Source: CBDAUN01 sp965214615
GTDB lineage: Bacteria; Pseudomonadota; Gammaproteobacteria; Arenicellales; JAJDZL01
Reading direction: 5' to 3'
Assembly (NCBI GenBank): GCA_965214615.1
Contig: OZ243952.1
Coordinates: 434,001 to 498,000, forward strand
Length of the DNA: 64,000 bases
In this document: piece after piece, positions 1 through 7,632 of the stretch
How the letters are laid out: each line of letters opens with the position of its first letter
Position numbering within the stretch: position 1 is the stretch's first letter
Notes under the pieces: model-generated
Seen by the model: only the letters and a program-made list of their open reading frames with translations
Databases searched by the model: none
Told to the model about the DNA's origin: nothing
Program-made: the position numbers and the translations under genes

Positions 1-132
1 TTCGCGCGCATGTCGATTTGAAATGAACCAGGCGAATTCTGCGTTCGGCGCTCCTGGATCCAAAACGCGAATGCGAACCTGTTCGCCCGTGCGTACGGTG
101 ATGTGCACCGGGCGGCGATTGCGATTGTGCAT
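1..132 (-). CDS. Partial hypothetical protein running off the left edge
   Basis: An open frame begins at an ATG whose first base is position 132 and continues leftwards without a stop to the window edge, giving the first 44 residues of a protein. It starts MHNRNRRPVHITVRTG and is rich in Arg and His, with alternating beta-like residues. I recognise no family. No convincing ribosome binding site precedes it. It is divergent from lysW, about 170 bases away, so the two could share a promoter region. It may be a chance frame; only the neighbouring sequence can settle that. Confidence 0.35.
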   Translation of the reverse strand, partial: MHNRNRRPVHITVRTGEQVRIRVLDPGAPNAEFAWFISNRHARE

Positions 133-300
133 TTTGGAAAATCGCGCAGGCTGCCTTTGTTGATGCAATGCGCTATTGGCCGGCCAAGTTTTTTTGAACA
201 GTCTGAGCGGTTCTTGAAAATTGCCAATGGGAACAATTGAAATTCGCTATATTGAGTGCTTTGTTCTGCTACCGGCGCAAGCCGAATCTTGGAGATTGAA

Positions 301-465
301 ATGAATGAGTGTCCCGTTTGCGGAGCCGAAATATCGGTAGCCGATGATGTGATCGTGGGCGAGTTGCTGGATTGCGAAGATTGCGGCGGCGAATTGGAAG
401 TCACCGGCCTGGAGCCGCTTGAAATCGAGGTTGCACCGGAGTCGGATGAAGACTGGGGGCAGTAG
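301..465 (+). CDS. lysW: LysW-type amino-group carrier protein with C-terminal Gln
   Basis: This 54-residue acidic carrier protein has the usual length for LysW. It shows two CxxC zinc-binding pairs (Cys4/Cys7 and Cys25/Cys28), the segment GLEPLEIE and the C-terminal EDWG motif. In characterised LysW proteins the gamma-carboxyl of a final Glu is joined to the amino group of 2-aminoadipate or glutamate, which protects it while LysX, Z, Y and J modify it. Here the last codon is CAG, so the protein is encoded as EDWGQ: the attachment residue would be the amide unless it is deamidated or the codon is a sequence error. I start at ATG 301, matching LysW N-termini, although the frame opens upstream. 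The downstream pathway genes resume only at 2938, after two unrelated genes. Confidence 0.93.
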   Translation: MNECPVCGAEISVADDVIVGELLDCEDCGGELEVTGLEPLEIEVAPESDEDWGQ

Positions 466-653
466 CATTGGGTACCGCGTAGCGGTAAGTTCGCCAATGG
501 TGCGGCGTTGCGTTTTGCGTCAGTCACCGGGTGTTGTCTGGATTTATTCGCTTGACCCTTGAGCATGTGCAATCAGATACTGTCTGGCGATTTGCGTGTG
601 CATCGAATTTCATTTCAAGTGCTGAAGTGTTAGTATTGATGTAGTTCAATTCG

Positions 654-1286
654 GTGATCAAATCAGTGAGCAAATTTCAGAAAACTGGAGCAAACGCGGA
701 TTTGCCTCAGGCGACCTATCAGGATGTGCTCAATGCGCCGCGGCACAAGGTTGCAGAAATTATCGACGGCGTACTCTACACCACTCCGAGACCGGAAGTA
801 CGTCACGCCTTGGCCGGTTCGAGGCTTGGGAGTCGCATCAGTATGAGTTTCGATTTCGGTGAAGGCGGTCCTGGCGGCTGGTGGATTCTTAATGAACCGG
901 AACTCCACTTTGGCGAGGATATTGTGGTGCCTGACATCGCAGGCTGGCGGTGCGAGCGTATGCGCGAGGTTCCCGACACAGCGTATCTGACGCTAGCTCC
1001 GGACTGGGTGTGCGAAGTGCTTTCGCCTTTGACGCGCAAGATTGATGTTGGCAGAAAGCGGGAGATATACGCACGCGAAAACGTTGGTTATTTATGGCTG
1101 GTAGATCCGGATGTTCCGTCGCTAGAGGCATTCGAGCTTTGCGGCACTCAGTGGATGCTGATTGATACGCTTTTCGGCGATGCGCCGGTTTCGCTGCCTC
1201 CGTTTGAACAGATCAGTTTCGATCTCGGCGACTTATGGTTGCCGCGTGCCGTGCACAAAGGTATGCCAAGCGAATCAACTGTCTGA
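654..1286 (+). CDS. Uma2-family (DUF820) putative nuclease
   Basis: The 210-residue product resembles the Uma2/DUF820 family, which has a PD-(D/E)XK nuclease fold and no well-established role. Family landmarks are visible: an N-terminal segment with EIIDGVLYTTPRP, an Asp in EDIVVPDIAGW, the Glu in WVCEVLSPLTRK and a following Lys-rich helix (GRKREIYAREN), then GYLWLVDPD. The spacing fits the family active site. The start is a GTG; no strong ribosome binding site is obvious. The gene lies between lysW and lysX and has no evident role in that pathway, so it looks like an insertion into the cluster. Confidence 0.8.
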   Translation: MIKSVSKFQKTGANADLPQATYQDVLNAPRHKVAEIIDGVLYTTPRPEVRHALAGSRLGSRISMSFDFGEGGPGGWWILNEPELHFGEDIVVPDIAGWRCERMREVPDTAYLTLAPDWVCEVLSPLTRKIDVGRKREIYARENVGYLWLVDPDVPSLEAFELCGTQWMLIDTLFGDAPVSLPPFEQISFDLGDLWLPRAVHKGMPSESTV

Positions 1287-1406
1287 TTCGAGTCCGTTGC
1301 AATTGATGCTTGGTTTGCGGCGCCGATGGGGACCGGGGGGCCGAACCTGAGCAGACATTTTTGGAAGCACTATTGGAAACCTCCGGCAAACGCCGTGTCT
1401 GAGCAG

Positions 1407-2516
1407 TCAGCCGGTGGTGCCTGAGACCAGCGGCAGGACGGCTGCAAAATGCGGATGACTTCTTGCCAGATTGATTAATTCGTCCTCTGACAACTGGTTC
1501 CATTCGTTTCCGGCAAACTCAGGGCATTCATCATGCTCTGAAAGGTGAATTGCTGGCATGTCCCACAATTGATTGCCAATCAAATTTCTGTCGATGCCGT
1601 TTGTGCGGGTAAAGCGAGACCATCTCCTTTTTTTCCTTGATTGTTCGCGTGCCGCAATGATGATCTCATTGCCTTGCTGCAGGATCCACAGCCAGTATGT
1701 CGTTGTGCCGATCGTTACAGGGTCGACTGGTGGTTCGCCGTTTTGAAACGCCTTGAATACTCCGGCCTTGACGAACAGTTTTTCATCTTCGTCTTCAATT
1801 CTCAGTTCGGATTGAATTCTAAAAATTGCCGAACGCGGCATTTTCGGCGTGGAATTGTTCTTCCCGGCGATCTGGATGACACGGCGAGAGCCGCTTTCCA
1901 GCTCTACCAAGCACACCGGGTGTGACTGTCTTCGCAAAGCCCAAAGCTCGATCTGTCCGCGTTCAATCAATTTGGCGTAATTACGCGCATCGCGTCCGAT
2001 AGCCGCGCAGTTTTCCAGAGTGCAGCCGATGCCCTGGATGCTTGCGATCGAATGCAGCCGGTGAAGTTCAAAGCCATTGCCGATATCGATGCAAAGCTCC
2101 CTGTCTTTGCGCTCTTGTTCGGCCGTTTCATTGCGCCGGTGCGCGCGGCGCATGGCGATCTTGTGAGCTTGCGAATCCAGTCGCTGCAGTTTTTTTTTAA
2201 TCTGCGCAAAATTATCATGCCGGATGCCCTTAATGGCTTTGCGGGCGCTGCGCCGGATCGACGAATCTTCGTGCTCCAAGTATTTCTGAGCCGTATCAAA
2301 TCGCAGGCAGACATGGTACGCAGTTCGGGCGGCGGCGATGGATATGCCGCCTTCATCCGTATTTTCCGGCAAGGCGAGCCACTCGCAGCATTTGCGGCGG
2401 AAAGCTGCGACAGGCGCGGATTCGGATTCTCCATGCAAGGCGTGCATGTCCGCTTTGCCATGGAGCCACGAGAGCTTTCTCTCCAAGGTGCGCGGGCTTG
2501 GCTGAAACTTATGCAT
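1407..2516 (-). CDS. PcfJ-like hypothetical protein
   Basis: This is a protein of about 369 residues on the strand opposite to the lys genes. The N-terminal half is basic and Arg/Lys-rich. The central part (roughly residues 170-270), with ENCAAIGRD, a Tyr-Ala-Lys helix, LWALRRQ and then VELESG followed by QIAGKNN, recalls the PcfJ-like domain first described on conjugative plasmids, whose biochemical function is unknown. The resemblance is from memory of the motif pattern and is tentative. I use the ATG at 2516; a TTG start at 2561 is possible. The gene is convergent with the Uma2 gene and divergent from lysX, which again points to inserted accessory DNA inside the LysW cluster. Confidence 0.55.
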   Translation of the reverse strand: MHKFQPSPRTLERKLSWLHGKADMHALHGESESAPVAAFRRKCCEWLALPENTDEGGISIAAARTAYHVCLRFDTAQKYLEHEDSSIRRSARKAIKGIRHDNFAQIKKKLQRLDSQAHKIAMRRAHRRNETAEQERKDRELCIDIGNGFELHRLHSIASIQGIGCTLENCAAIGRDARNYAKLIERGQIELWALRRQSHPVCLVELESGSRRVIQIAGKNNSTPKMPRSAIFRIQSELRIEDEDEKLFVKAGVFKAFQNGEPPVDPVTIGTTTYWLWILQQGNEIIIAAREQSRKKRRWSRFTRTNGIDRNLIGNQLWDMPAIHLSEHDECPEFAGNEWNQLSEDELINLARSHPHFAAVLPLVSGTTG

Positions 2517-2937
2517 CTTTGTGCCGCATCTGTTTTGAAGTTGCCCGGTCAGTTGAGCCAATAGGAAATTGACATTGCGCTTAACGTTTTGAATTTTATC
2601 AGTTTCACTGAAGCGTTGCTGATTTTGCCATAAAGCGGCAAGGAATTTGCAATACGTCGTTTGATTCGGGGACGTGCCGCAAATAGCGGAATTTATGAAA
2701 TAATCGGCCAGTCTGAAGAAAGTCCTGAATTATCATAGGCGTGATTTCGAATTGGTTCGTTTTGCGAATGACTTCATGAGCGCGGCAGCGGTCCAAAGCG
2801 GGTACTGCGACGACTTTGGGCGCGGTAGGAAATGAACTGAATTCGGACTCGTGTATTTTCGTCGCTCATCCTTGCAGAATGAGCCAAGTCTGTTCGGGCG
2901 CGGCGTATTTTTTCGAAACAGCGCTTTAGACCTGGAC
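2517..2937. other. Intergenic region before lysX, no gene seen
   Basis: This 420-base stretch lies between the divergent PcfJ-like gene and lysX. Short frames exist on both strands but none has family resemblance or a good ribosome binding site. The promoter for lysXY-GATase-ZJ must lie here, or in the 90 bases before 2938, if the genes are not transcribed from the lysW promoter. I could not pick out a convincing -35/-10 pair. Confidence 0.5.
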
Positions 2938-3798
2938 ATGCGGAAAATGAGGATTGGGTTTTTGCATTCGCTGATTCGGCGTGAGGAAAAGTTGCTGCTT
3001 CAGGCATTTGAGCATCATCCGGGCGTTGAAATCGTGATGCTGGATGACCGAAAGCTCATCTTCGGCCGCGGACAGGTTCCTCAGGTTGATGCTGTCTTTG
3101 AGCGAAGCCTGAGCCATTCGCGCTCCGAGTATGCGCTGCGCCTGCTCGAAAGCTCCGGCATTCCGTGCATTAACCGCGCGGATGTGGCAATGGTTTGCGG
3201 CGATAAGATTCGCACATCCGCAGCGCTTGATCAGCACGCTGTGGCGCAACCGCGGTGGCGGGTCGCGCTTTCCGATCAGTCGGCCATCGAGGCGATTGAA
3301 GAACTGGGATATCCGGCAGTCATGAAGCCCGCCGTAGGGTCCTGGGGGCGCCTTTTGTCCAAGATCAACGATCGCGAGGCTGCCGAAGCGGTCATCGAGC
3401 ACAAGCTGACGCTTGGCTCGTATCAGCATTCCACATTCTATATTCAGGAGTATGTCGAAAAGGGAGGGCGCGACATCCGATCGTTCGTCGTCGGCGACGA
3501 ATGCATATGCGCCATCTACCGCAAGGCATCGCATTGGATTACAAATACCGCGCGCGGAGCATCGGCAGCGAACTGTCCGGTCGATGACGACATCAGGCGA
3601 ATTTCGCTTGCGGCGGCCGAAGCCGTCGGAGGCGGGGTGCTGGCGGTGGACCTGTTTGAAGGACCGACCGGATATCTGGTGAACGAGGTCAACTATACGA
3701 TGGAGTTTCGCAACAGTATCGAACCTACGGGTGTCGATATTCCGGACGCGATGGTGCGATACGTCATGCAATGCGCCGAGCAGGGTCTTTCGGCATGA
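2938..3798 (+). CDS. lysX: LysX-type ATP-grasp ligase (LysW--2-aminoadipate/glutamate ligase)
   Basis: The product (about 286 residues) is a RimK/LysX-type ATP-grasp ligase that would join the amino group of 2-aminoadipate or glutamate to the C-terminal side chain of LysW using ATP. It begins like LysX proteins (MRIGFLHSLIRREEK) and has the ATP-grasp lysine region (GYPAVMKPAVGSWGR), FYIQEYVEKGGRDIRSFVVG, and the metal and substrate segment LAVDLFEG ... VNEVNYTMEFRNS. The length fits characterised LysX (about 280). The start could be 2938 or the ATG at 2947. It overlaps lysY by four bases (ATGA), indicating translational coupling. I cannot tell lysine-type from arginine-type specificity from sequence alone. 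Confidence 0.92.
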   Translation: MRKMRIGFLHSLIRREEKLLLQAFEHHPGVEIVMLDDRKLIFGRGQVPQVDAVFERSLSHSRSEYALRLLESSGIPCINRADVAMVCGDKIRTSAALDQHAVAQPRWRVALSDQSAIEAIEELGYPAVMKPAVGSWGRLLSKINDREAAEAVIEHKLTLGSYQHSTFYIQEYVEKGGRDIRSFVVGDECICAIYRKASHWITNTARGASAANCPVDDDIRRISLAAAEAVGGGVLAVDLFEGPTGYLVNEVNYTMEFRNSIEPTGVDIPDAMVRYVMQCAEQGLSA

Positions 3799-4823
3799 TC
3801 AGAGTTTCGATCGTCGGCGCGTCCGGATATGCGGGCGGCGAATTGCTGCGCATTCTTTCGTCCCATCCTGAAGTTGAGATTTGCCAGGCCGTTTCCAGAA
3901 GCCGCGCGGGCCGGCCCGTTCATTCGGTGAACCCGAATCTTCGCAAGGCCGTCAGCCTGAAATACTCGGCGCCGGATGAACTGAAGCCTTGCGATGCGCT
4001 GTTTCTGTGCCTGCCGCACGGCGAGGCGATGAATTCAATCGACCGCTACATCGGGCTTGCCTCCCGGATTATCGATTTGAGCGCCGACTTCAGGCTGTCG
4101 ACAAGCTCGGAGTACGAAAAGTGGTACGGCGCATTGCACACGAGAACAGACCTTCTCGAACGCTTCGTCTACGGAATTCCCGAATTGAATCGAGACGCAA
4201 TCGCTTCAAGCAGCTATGTTGCATGCGCCGGCTGCAATGCCACAGCGGTCATACTGGGCATTCGTCCAATCGTTCAGCACTTCGATGTTCGAACAGTGGT
4301 TGCCGAGGTCAAGGTCGGATCGAGCGAGGGCGGGTCGGTCGTCAGCGAAGGCAGCCATCACCCGCTTCGAAGCGGAGCGGTCCGCTCGTACCGGCCGACC
4401 GGGCATCGCCATGTCGGCGAGATGCTGCAGGAGCTGGATGTCGGCCAGGTTCACTTTTCAGCGACAGCGATCGAAATGGTCCGGGGCATTGTCGCAACTT
4501 GCCACCTGCTGATGGATGGCGAGTGCCCTTCGGAAAGGGATATCTGGAAAACCTACCGCAATGCGTACGGAACCGAGCCGTTCATTCGCATCGTCAAGGA
4601 CCGCTCCGGCGCGCACCGGTATCCGGATTGCAGTCATCTTGCAGGAACCAACTACTGCGACATCGGATTCGAAAGGGATGATCACGGTAGCCGCATCGTG
4701 GTGATCAGTGCCATGGACAATCTCGTCAAGGGCGCGGCAGGCCAGGCCGTACAGGCCTTCAATATCATGCATGGATTGCCTGAAGGCTCGGGACTTGAGT
4801 TTCCCGGACTGTTTCCAATTTGA
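3795..4823 (+). CDS. lysY: LysY/ArgC-type LysW-acyl-phosphate reductase
   Basis: This 342-residue protein belongs to the N-acetyl-gamma-glutamyl-phosphate reductase family, which includes LysY. It would use NADPH to reduce the carrier-bound acyl phosphate to the semialdehyde. It starts with a Rossmann dinucleotide-binding segment (VSIVGASGYAGGELLRIL), has the catalytic Cys in ACAGCNATA at about residue 147, and GHRHVGEM with catalytic-type His. Its C-terminal half contains the AMDNLVKGAAGQAVQAFN segment typical of the family. The start overlaps the lysX stop. Presence of lysW and lysX makes LysY more likely than a free-substrate ArgC. Confidence 0.92.
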   Translation: MIRVSIVGASGYAGGELLRILSSHPEVEICQAVSRSRAGRPVHSVNPNLRKAVSLKYSAPDELKPCDALFLCLPHGEAMNSIDRYIGLASRIIDLSADFRLSTSSEYEKWYGALHTRTDLLERFVYGIPELNRDAIASSSYVACAGCNATAVILGIRPIVQHFDVRTVVAEVKVGSSEGGSVVSEGSHHPLRSGAVRSYRPTGHRHVGEMLQELDVGQVHFSATAIEMVRGIVATCHLLMDGECPSERDIWKTYRNAYGTEPFIRIVKDRSGAHRYPDCSHLAGTNYCDIGFERDDHGSRIVVISAMDNLVKGAAGQAVQAFNIMHGLPEGSGLEFPGLFPI

Positions 4824-4865
4824 TCAATGTGAGTTGCGACTCCAAGGCCAGCCGAGTTTTAGGTG

Positions 4866-5504
4866 ATGTGCAGACTGCTTTGCGTGCGATCGTCGAATCC
4901 GTTCGGAATTCAAAGCTATCTGGAGCAATTCGCACAAATCTCCAGGAACAGTCCCGAAGATCAGAGTCATGGCTGGGGCTGCGCATGGCTGTCGCGGGGA
5001 AAATGGGTGATCTATCGCAGCATTGCGCCGGTTTGGGAGGACGCGACGCCGCTGACAGCGAAAACCACCTGCCTTGTCGCCCATGCGCGAAGCGCCTATC
5101 GCAACGAAGGAATCATTCTGGAAAACAATATGCCGTTTTTTGATGGCGAAAGGGTATTCATATTCAATGGCGAACTGCAGGGAGTGCGTATCCGCATGGA
5201 CGGACGCATCGGCGCCGAAAAAGTCTTCAACCTGATCAGGCGCTATGACAAAGGGGATTTGCAGGCGGCGATTGCAGCGGCGTACAAGACGCTTGAAGCT
5301 AAATCGCGCTATGTGCGCGCGATGAATCTGATGATTGCGGACGCCAACGGAGTCTGTCTGGGGACCGCCTACAATGAAAATCCGGATTATTTTCAAATGC
5401 ATGAAAGGCTGTCCGGCGACCAGGCGATTGTCAGTTCGGTTCCGTTTGAAAGTACCGGCGACTGGACCGTCATTGCGAATCGCACGGTAAAGCGGATGCA
5501 TTGA
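4866..5504 (+). CDS. Stand-alone class II glutamine amidotransferase-type (Ntn) protein
   Basis: This 212-residue protein consists of a class II glutaminase domain. If Met1 is removed, Cys2 becomes the N-terminal nucleophile (MCRLLCVRS). Other family positions are visible: HGWG at residues 35-38, AHARSA at 72-77 (glutamine-binding Arg), NNMPF at 87-91 and FNGEL at 100-104. The enzyme class hydrolyses the gamma-amide of glutamine. It has no partner synthase domain, like the YafJ/EgtC group. It sits 42 bases after lysY and 12 bases before lysZ, inside the LysW operon, so it probably acts in that pathway. I infer it may act on the carrier terminus, since LysW-bound intermediates are gamma-glutamyl amides and no LysK-type hydrolase gene is nearby. 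I use ATG 4866 rather than GTG 4863 because it puts Cys at position 2. Confidence 0.85.
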   Translation: MCRLLCVRSSNPFGIQSYLEQFAQISRNSPEDQSHGWGCAWLSRGKWVIYRSIAPVWEDATPLTAKTTCLVAHARSAYRNEGIILENNMPFFDGERVFIFNGELQGVRIRMDGRIGAEKVFNLIRRYDKGDLQAAIAAAYKTLEAKSRYVRAMNLMIADANGVCLGTAYNENPDYFQMHERLSGDQAIVSSVPFESTGDWTVIANRTVKRMH

Positions 5505-5516
5505 TTGGAGGAAATT

Positions 5517-6317
5517 ATGGATGGCTTGCTCATTGTAAAGATAGGCGGCGGTGCGGCGATCAACCTTGATGGCCTGGCGGCAGACCTTGCGACCTGCACG
5601 AATCCGCTGATTGTCGTACTAGGCGCGAACGCAGCACGCAAGCGTCTTGGTGATCTGCTCGGCACGCCGCCGAAGGTAGTCGAGTCGGTTTCGGGCTATG
5701 AAAGCGTGTTGACCGATGCCGAGGCGATCGATTTGATCATGATGAGCTATGCGGGGGTTTCGCGAGGGCGGTTGGTGGAAAAATTTCAAAGCCGGGGCGT
5801 GAATGCGATTGGACTGAGCGGAATTGATGCGCGGCTGATCGAAGGGGAGCGCAACCGAGGCATCCGGGTACGCGAGAACGGCCGCAAGATGATCCGGCGC
5901 GACTTGTCGGGCAAGCCGCGGAGTGTCAACGAACCGCTGCTGCGCCATCTTCTGAAGTCCGGATACGTACCGGTGATCAGCATACCGATTGTCGATGAAA
6001 GCGGCGCGGCAATCAATGCGGACAACGACAATATTGTGGCGGCGCTGCATCGTGGGCTCAAGGCCGAGCGCATTGTTCAGTTTATCGAGGCGCCTGGAAT
6101 CCTTGCCGACCCGGACGATGAGAGCAGCGCAATCGAGTCACTTGATATTGCGGGCCTTGAGAAAATTGAAGCGGAATCTGCCGGGCGAATCAAGCGCAAG
6201 CTGCTTGCGTTGCGCCAACTGATGGAATCGGCTCCGACGCAGATCGTCATTTCGGATGGAAGAACCGAATATCCGTATCTCAACGTTTTAAACGGCGCGG
6301 GAACGCGCATTGGATGA
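5517..6317 (+). CDS. lysZ: LysZ-type LysW-aminoadipate/glutamate kinase
   Basis: The 266-residue product is an amino-acid-kinase-fold enzyme of the ArgB/LysZ group that phosphorylates the side-chain carboxyl of the LysW-bound substrate. Visible landmarks are the N-terminal nucleotide loop LLIVKIGGGAAINLDG, GLSGIDARL, the substrate region PVISIPIVDESGAAINADNDN and a C-terminal Lys-rich segment (GRIKRKLLALRQLM). Length matches LysZ (about 269). A clear ribosome binding site, GGAGGA, lies seven bases before ATG 5517, so I prefer this over an upstream TTG. The 3' end overlaps lysJ by ATGA. Confidence 0.9.
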   Translation: MDGLLIVKIGGGAAINLDGLAADLATCTNPLIVVLGANAARKRLGDLLGTPPKVVESVSGYESVLTDAEAIDLIMMSYAGVSRGRLVEKFQSRGVNAIGLSGIDARLIEGERNRGIRVRENGRKMIRRDLSGKPRSVNEPLLRHLLKSGYVPVISIPIVDESGAAINADNDNIVAALHRGLKAERIVQFIEAPGILADPDDESSAIESLDIAGLEKIEAESAGRIKRKLLALRQLMESAPTQIVISDGRTEYPYLNVLNGAGTRIG

Positions 6318-7492
6318 ATGGTAGCGATATGAATGAAGTTGATAGCGGCGAACTGGAACGGCAGCACTCCGTCGGAATCTATCCGTCACGCGGTGTGACG
6401 CTGGTCAAAGGGAGCGGCGCCGCAGTGTGGGACGACCAGGGGCGGCGCTATATCGATTGCGCATCCGGAGTCGGCGTTGCGAGCGTGGGGCATGCCAATG
6501 AAGAACTCGCATCGGCGATTGCCGAGCAGGCACGCACGCTGATGGTCTGCGCAGGAGTGCTGCACAACGACGTGCGTGCCAAGTGCATGGCCAAGCTTGC
6601 TTCAATCACCCCCGACGGCCTGGATCGCGTCTTCCTGTGCAATTCCGGGGCCGAGAGCATAGAAGCGGCGATCAAGTTTGCGCGGCAATCGACTGGCCGG
6701 CATGGAGTCGTCAGCGCCATGCGCGGATTTCATGGCAGAACGCTGGGAGCGCTGAGCGCGACGCACAAGAAAGAATATCAGGAGCCATTTGCGCCGCTGC
6801 TAAGCGGATTTGCGAAAATTTCGTATAACAGGACCGAATCGCTGGATGCGGCGGTTGATGATAATACTGCTGCAGTCATTCTCGAGCTTGTCCAGGGCGA
6901 GGGCGGTGTCCGACCGGCGAATGCAGAATTTATTCGTGCCGCCGCGCAAATTTGCTCGCAACGGGGCGCATTGCTGGTCATTGACGAGATTCAAACCGGG
7001 TTTTGCCGCACCGGGAAAATGTTTGCGTGCGACATCTACGATGTCCGGCCGGACATTCTTTGCCTGGCCAAGGGCATTGCAGGCGGAGTTCCGATGGGTG
7101 CGACGGTTGTCAATCGCAAAGTCAACTGCGAAATCGGCACTCATGGCTCGACATTCGGCGGAAATCCGCTGGCGAGCGCGGCCTTTCTGAAGGTGCTTGA
7201 AATCCTAGAGCGTGACAATATGGCAGATCACGCAAGGAATCTCGGTGACTTTGCTGCGGAATTGCTCGCCGCACAGCGCATTCCGGTCATTCGCGAAGTG
7301 CGGCATCTAGGCCTGATGATCGGCATCGATCTGCGCAAGAAAGCGACTCCGTATTTGCAAGCGCTGATGAATCATGGGGTTATTGCCTTGCCGGCTGGGC
7401 CGACGGTGATTCGTCTGCTGCCGCCGCTTGTGATTGATGAGCAGGAGATGGGCGAAGTGATCAGGGCGGTGACTTCAGTACTGAGTGAATAG
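6314..7492 (+). CDS. lysJ: LysJ/ArgD-type PLP aminotransferase
   Basis: This is a 392-residue class III aminotransferase of the acetylornithine/LysW-aminoadipate-semialdehyde group. It would convert the carrier-bound semialdehyde to the amine with glutamate as donor. Seen in the sequence: the cofactor segment LCNSGAESIEAAIKFAR, GFHGRTLGALSATHK, the Asp of LLVIDEIQTGFCRTG and the PLP lysine in LAKGIAGGVPMG, then THGSTFGGNPLA. It is the last gene of the coupled block. A release hydrolase (LysK) would be expected next but is not found here; the only M20 deacylase in the window is ArgE-like at 31.9 kb. Confidence 0.9.
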   Translation: MNGSDMNEVDSGELERQHSVGIYPSRGVTLVKGSGAAVWDDQGRRYIDCASGVGVASVGHANEELASAIAEQARTLMVCAGVLHNDVRAKCMAKLASITPDGLDRVFLCNSGAESIEAAIKFARQSTGRHGVVSAMRGFHGRTLGALSATHKKEYQEPFAPLLSGFAKISYNRTESLDAAVDDNTAAVILELVQGEGGVRPANAEFIRAAAQICSQRGALLVIDEIQTGFCRTGKMFACDIYDVRPDILCLAKGIAGGVPMGATVVNRKVNCEIGTHGSTFGGNPLASAAFLKVLEILERDNMADHARNLGDFAAELLAAQRIPVIREVRHLGLMIGIDLRKKATPYLQALMNHGVIALPAGPTVIRLLPPLVIDEQEMGEVIRAVTSVLSE

Positions 7493-7632
7493 ATTCGTCT
7501 CGGCAGTTTGTTTTGCGTCAATTCGTTTGGACTGCTGGAAACCCATGAAGACAGAGTACACGAAAATTTGATTTTGCAGATTGCATCATCGAACTCATTC
7601 GACTGTTGCGGCGAATTCGCAGCAACTGCACA

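Noticed and set aside
1285..1320. tRNA-like string near the end of the Uma2 gene (TTCGAGTCC)
   Set aside because: No cloverleaf arms can be formed around it; it is a chance T-arm-like match.
2926..3771. Leftward open frame of 281 codons antisense to lysX
   Set aside because: The sense frame is a complete ATP-grasp ligase in a coupled operon; the antisense product has no family resemblance.
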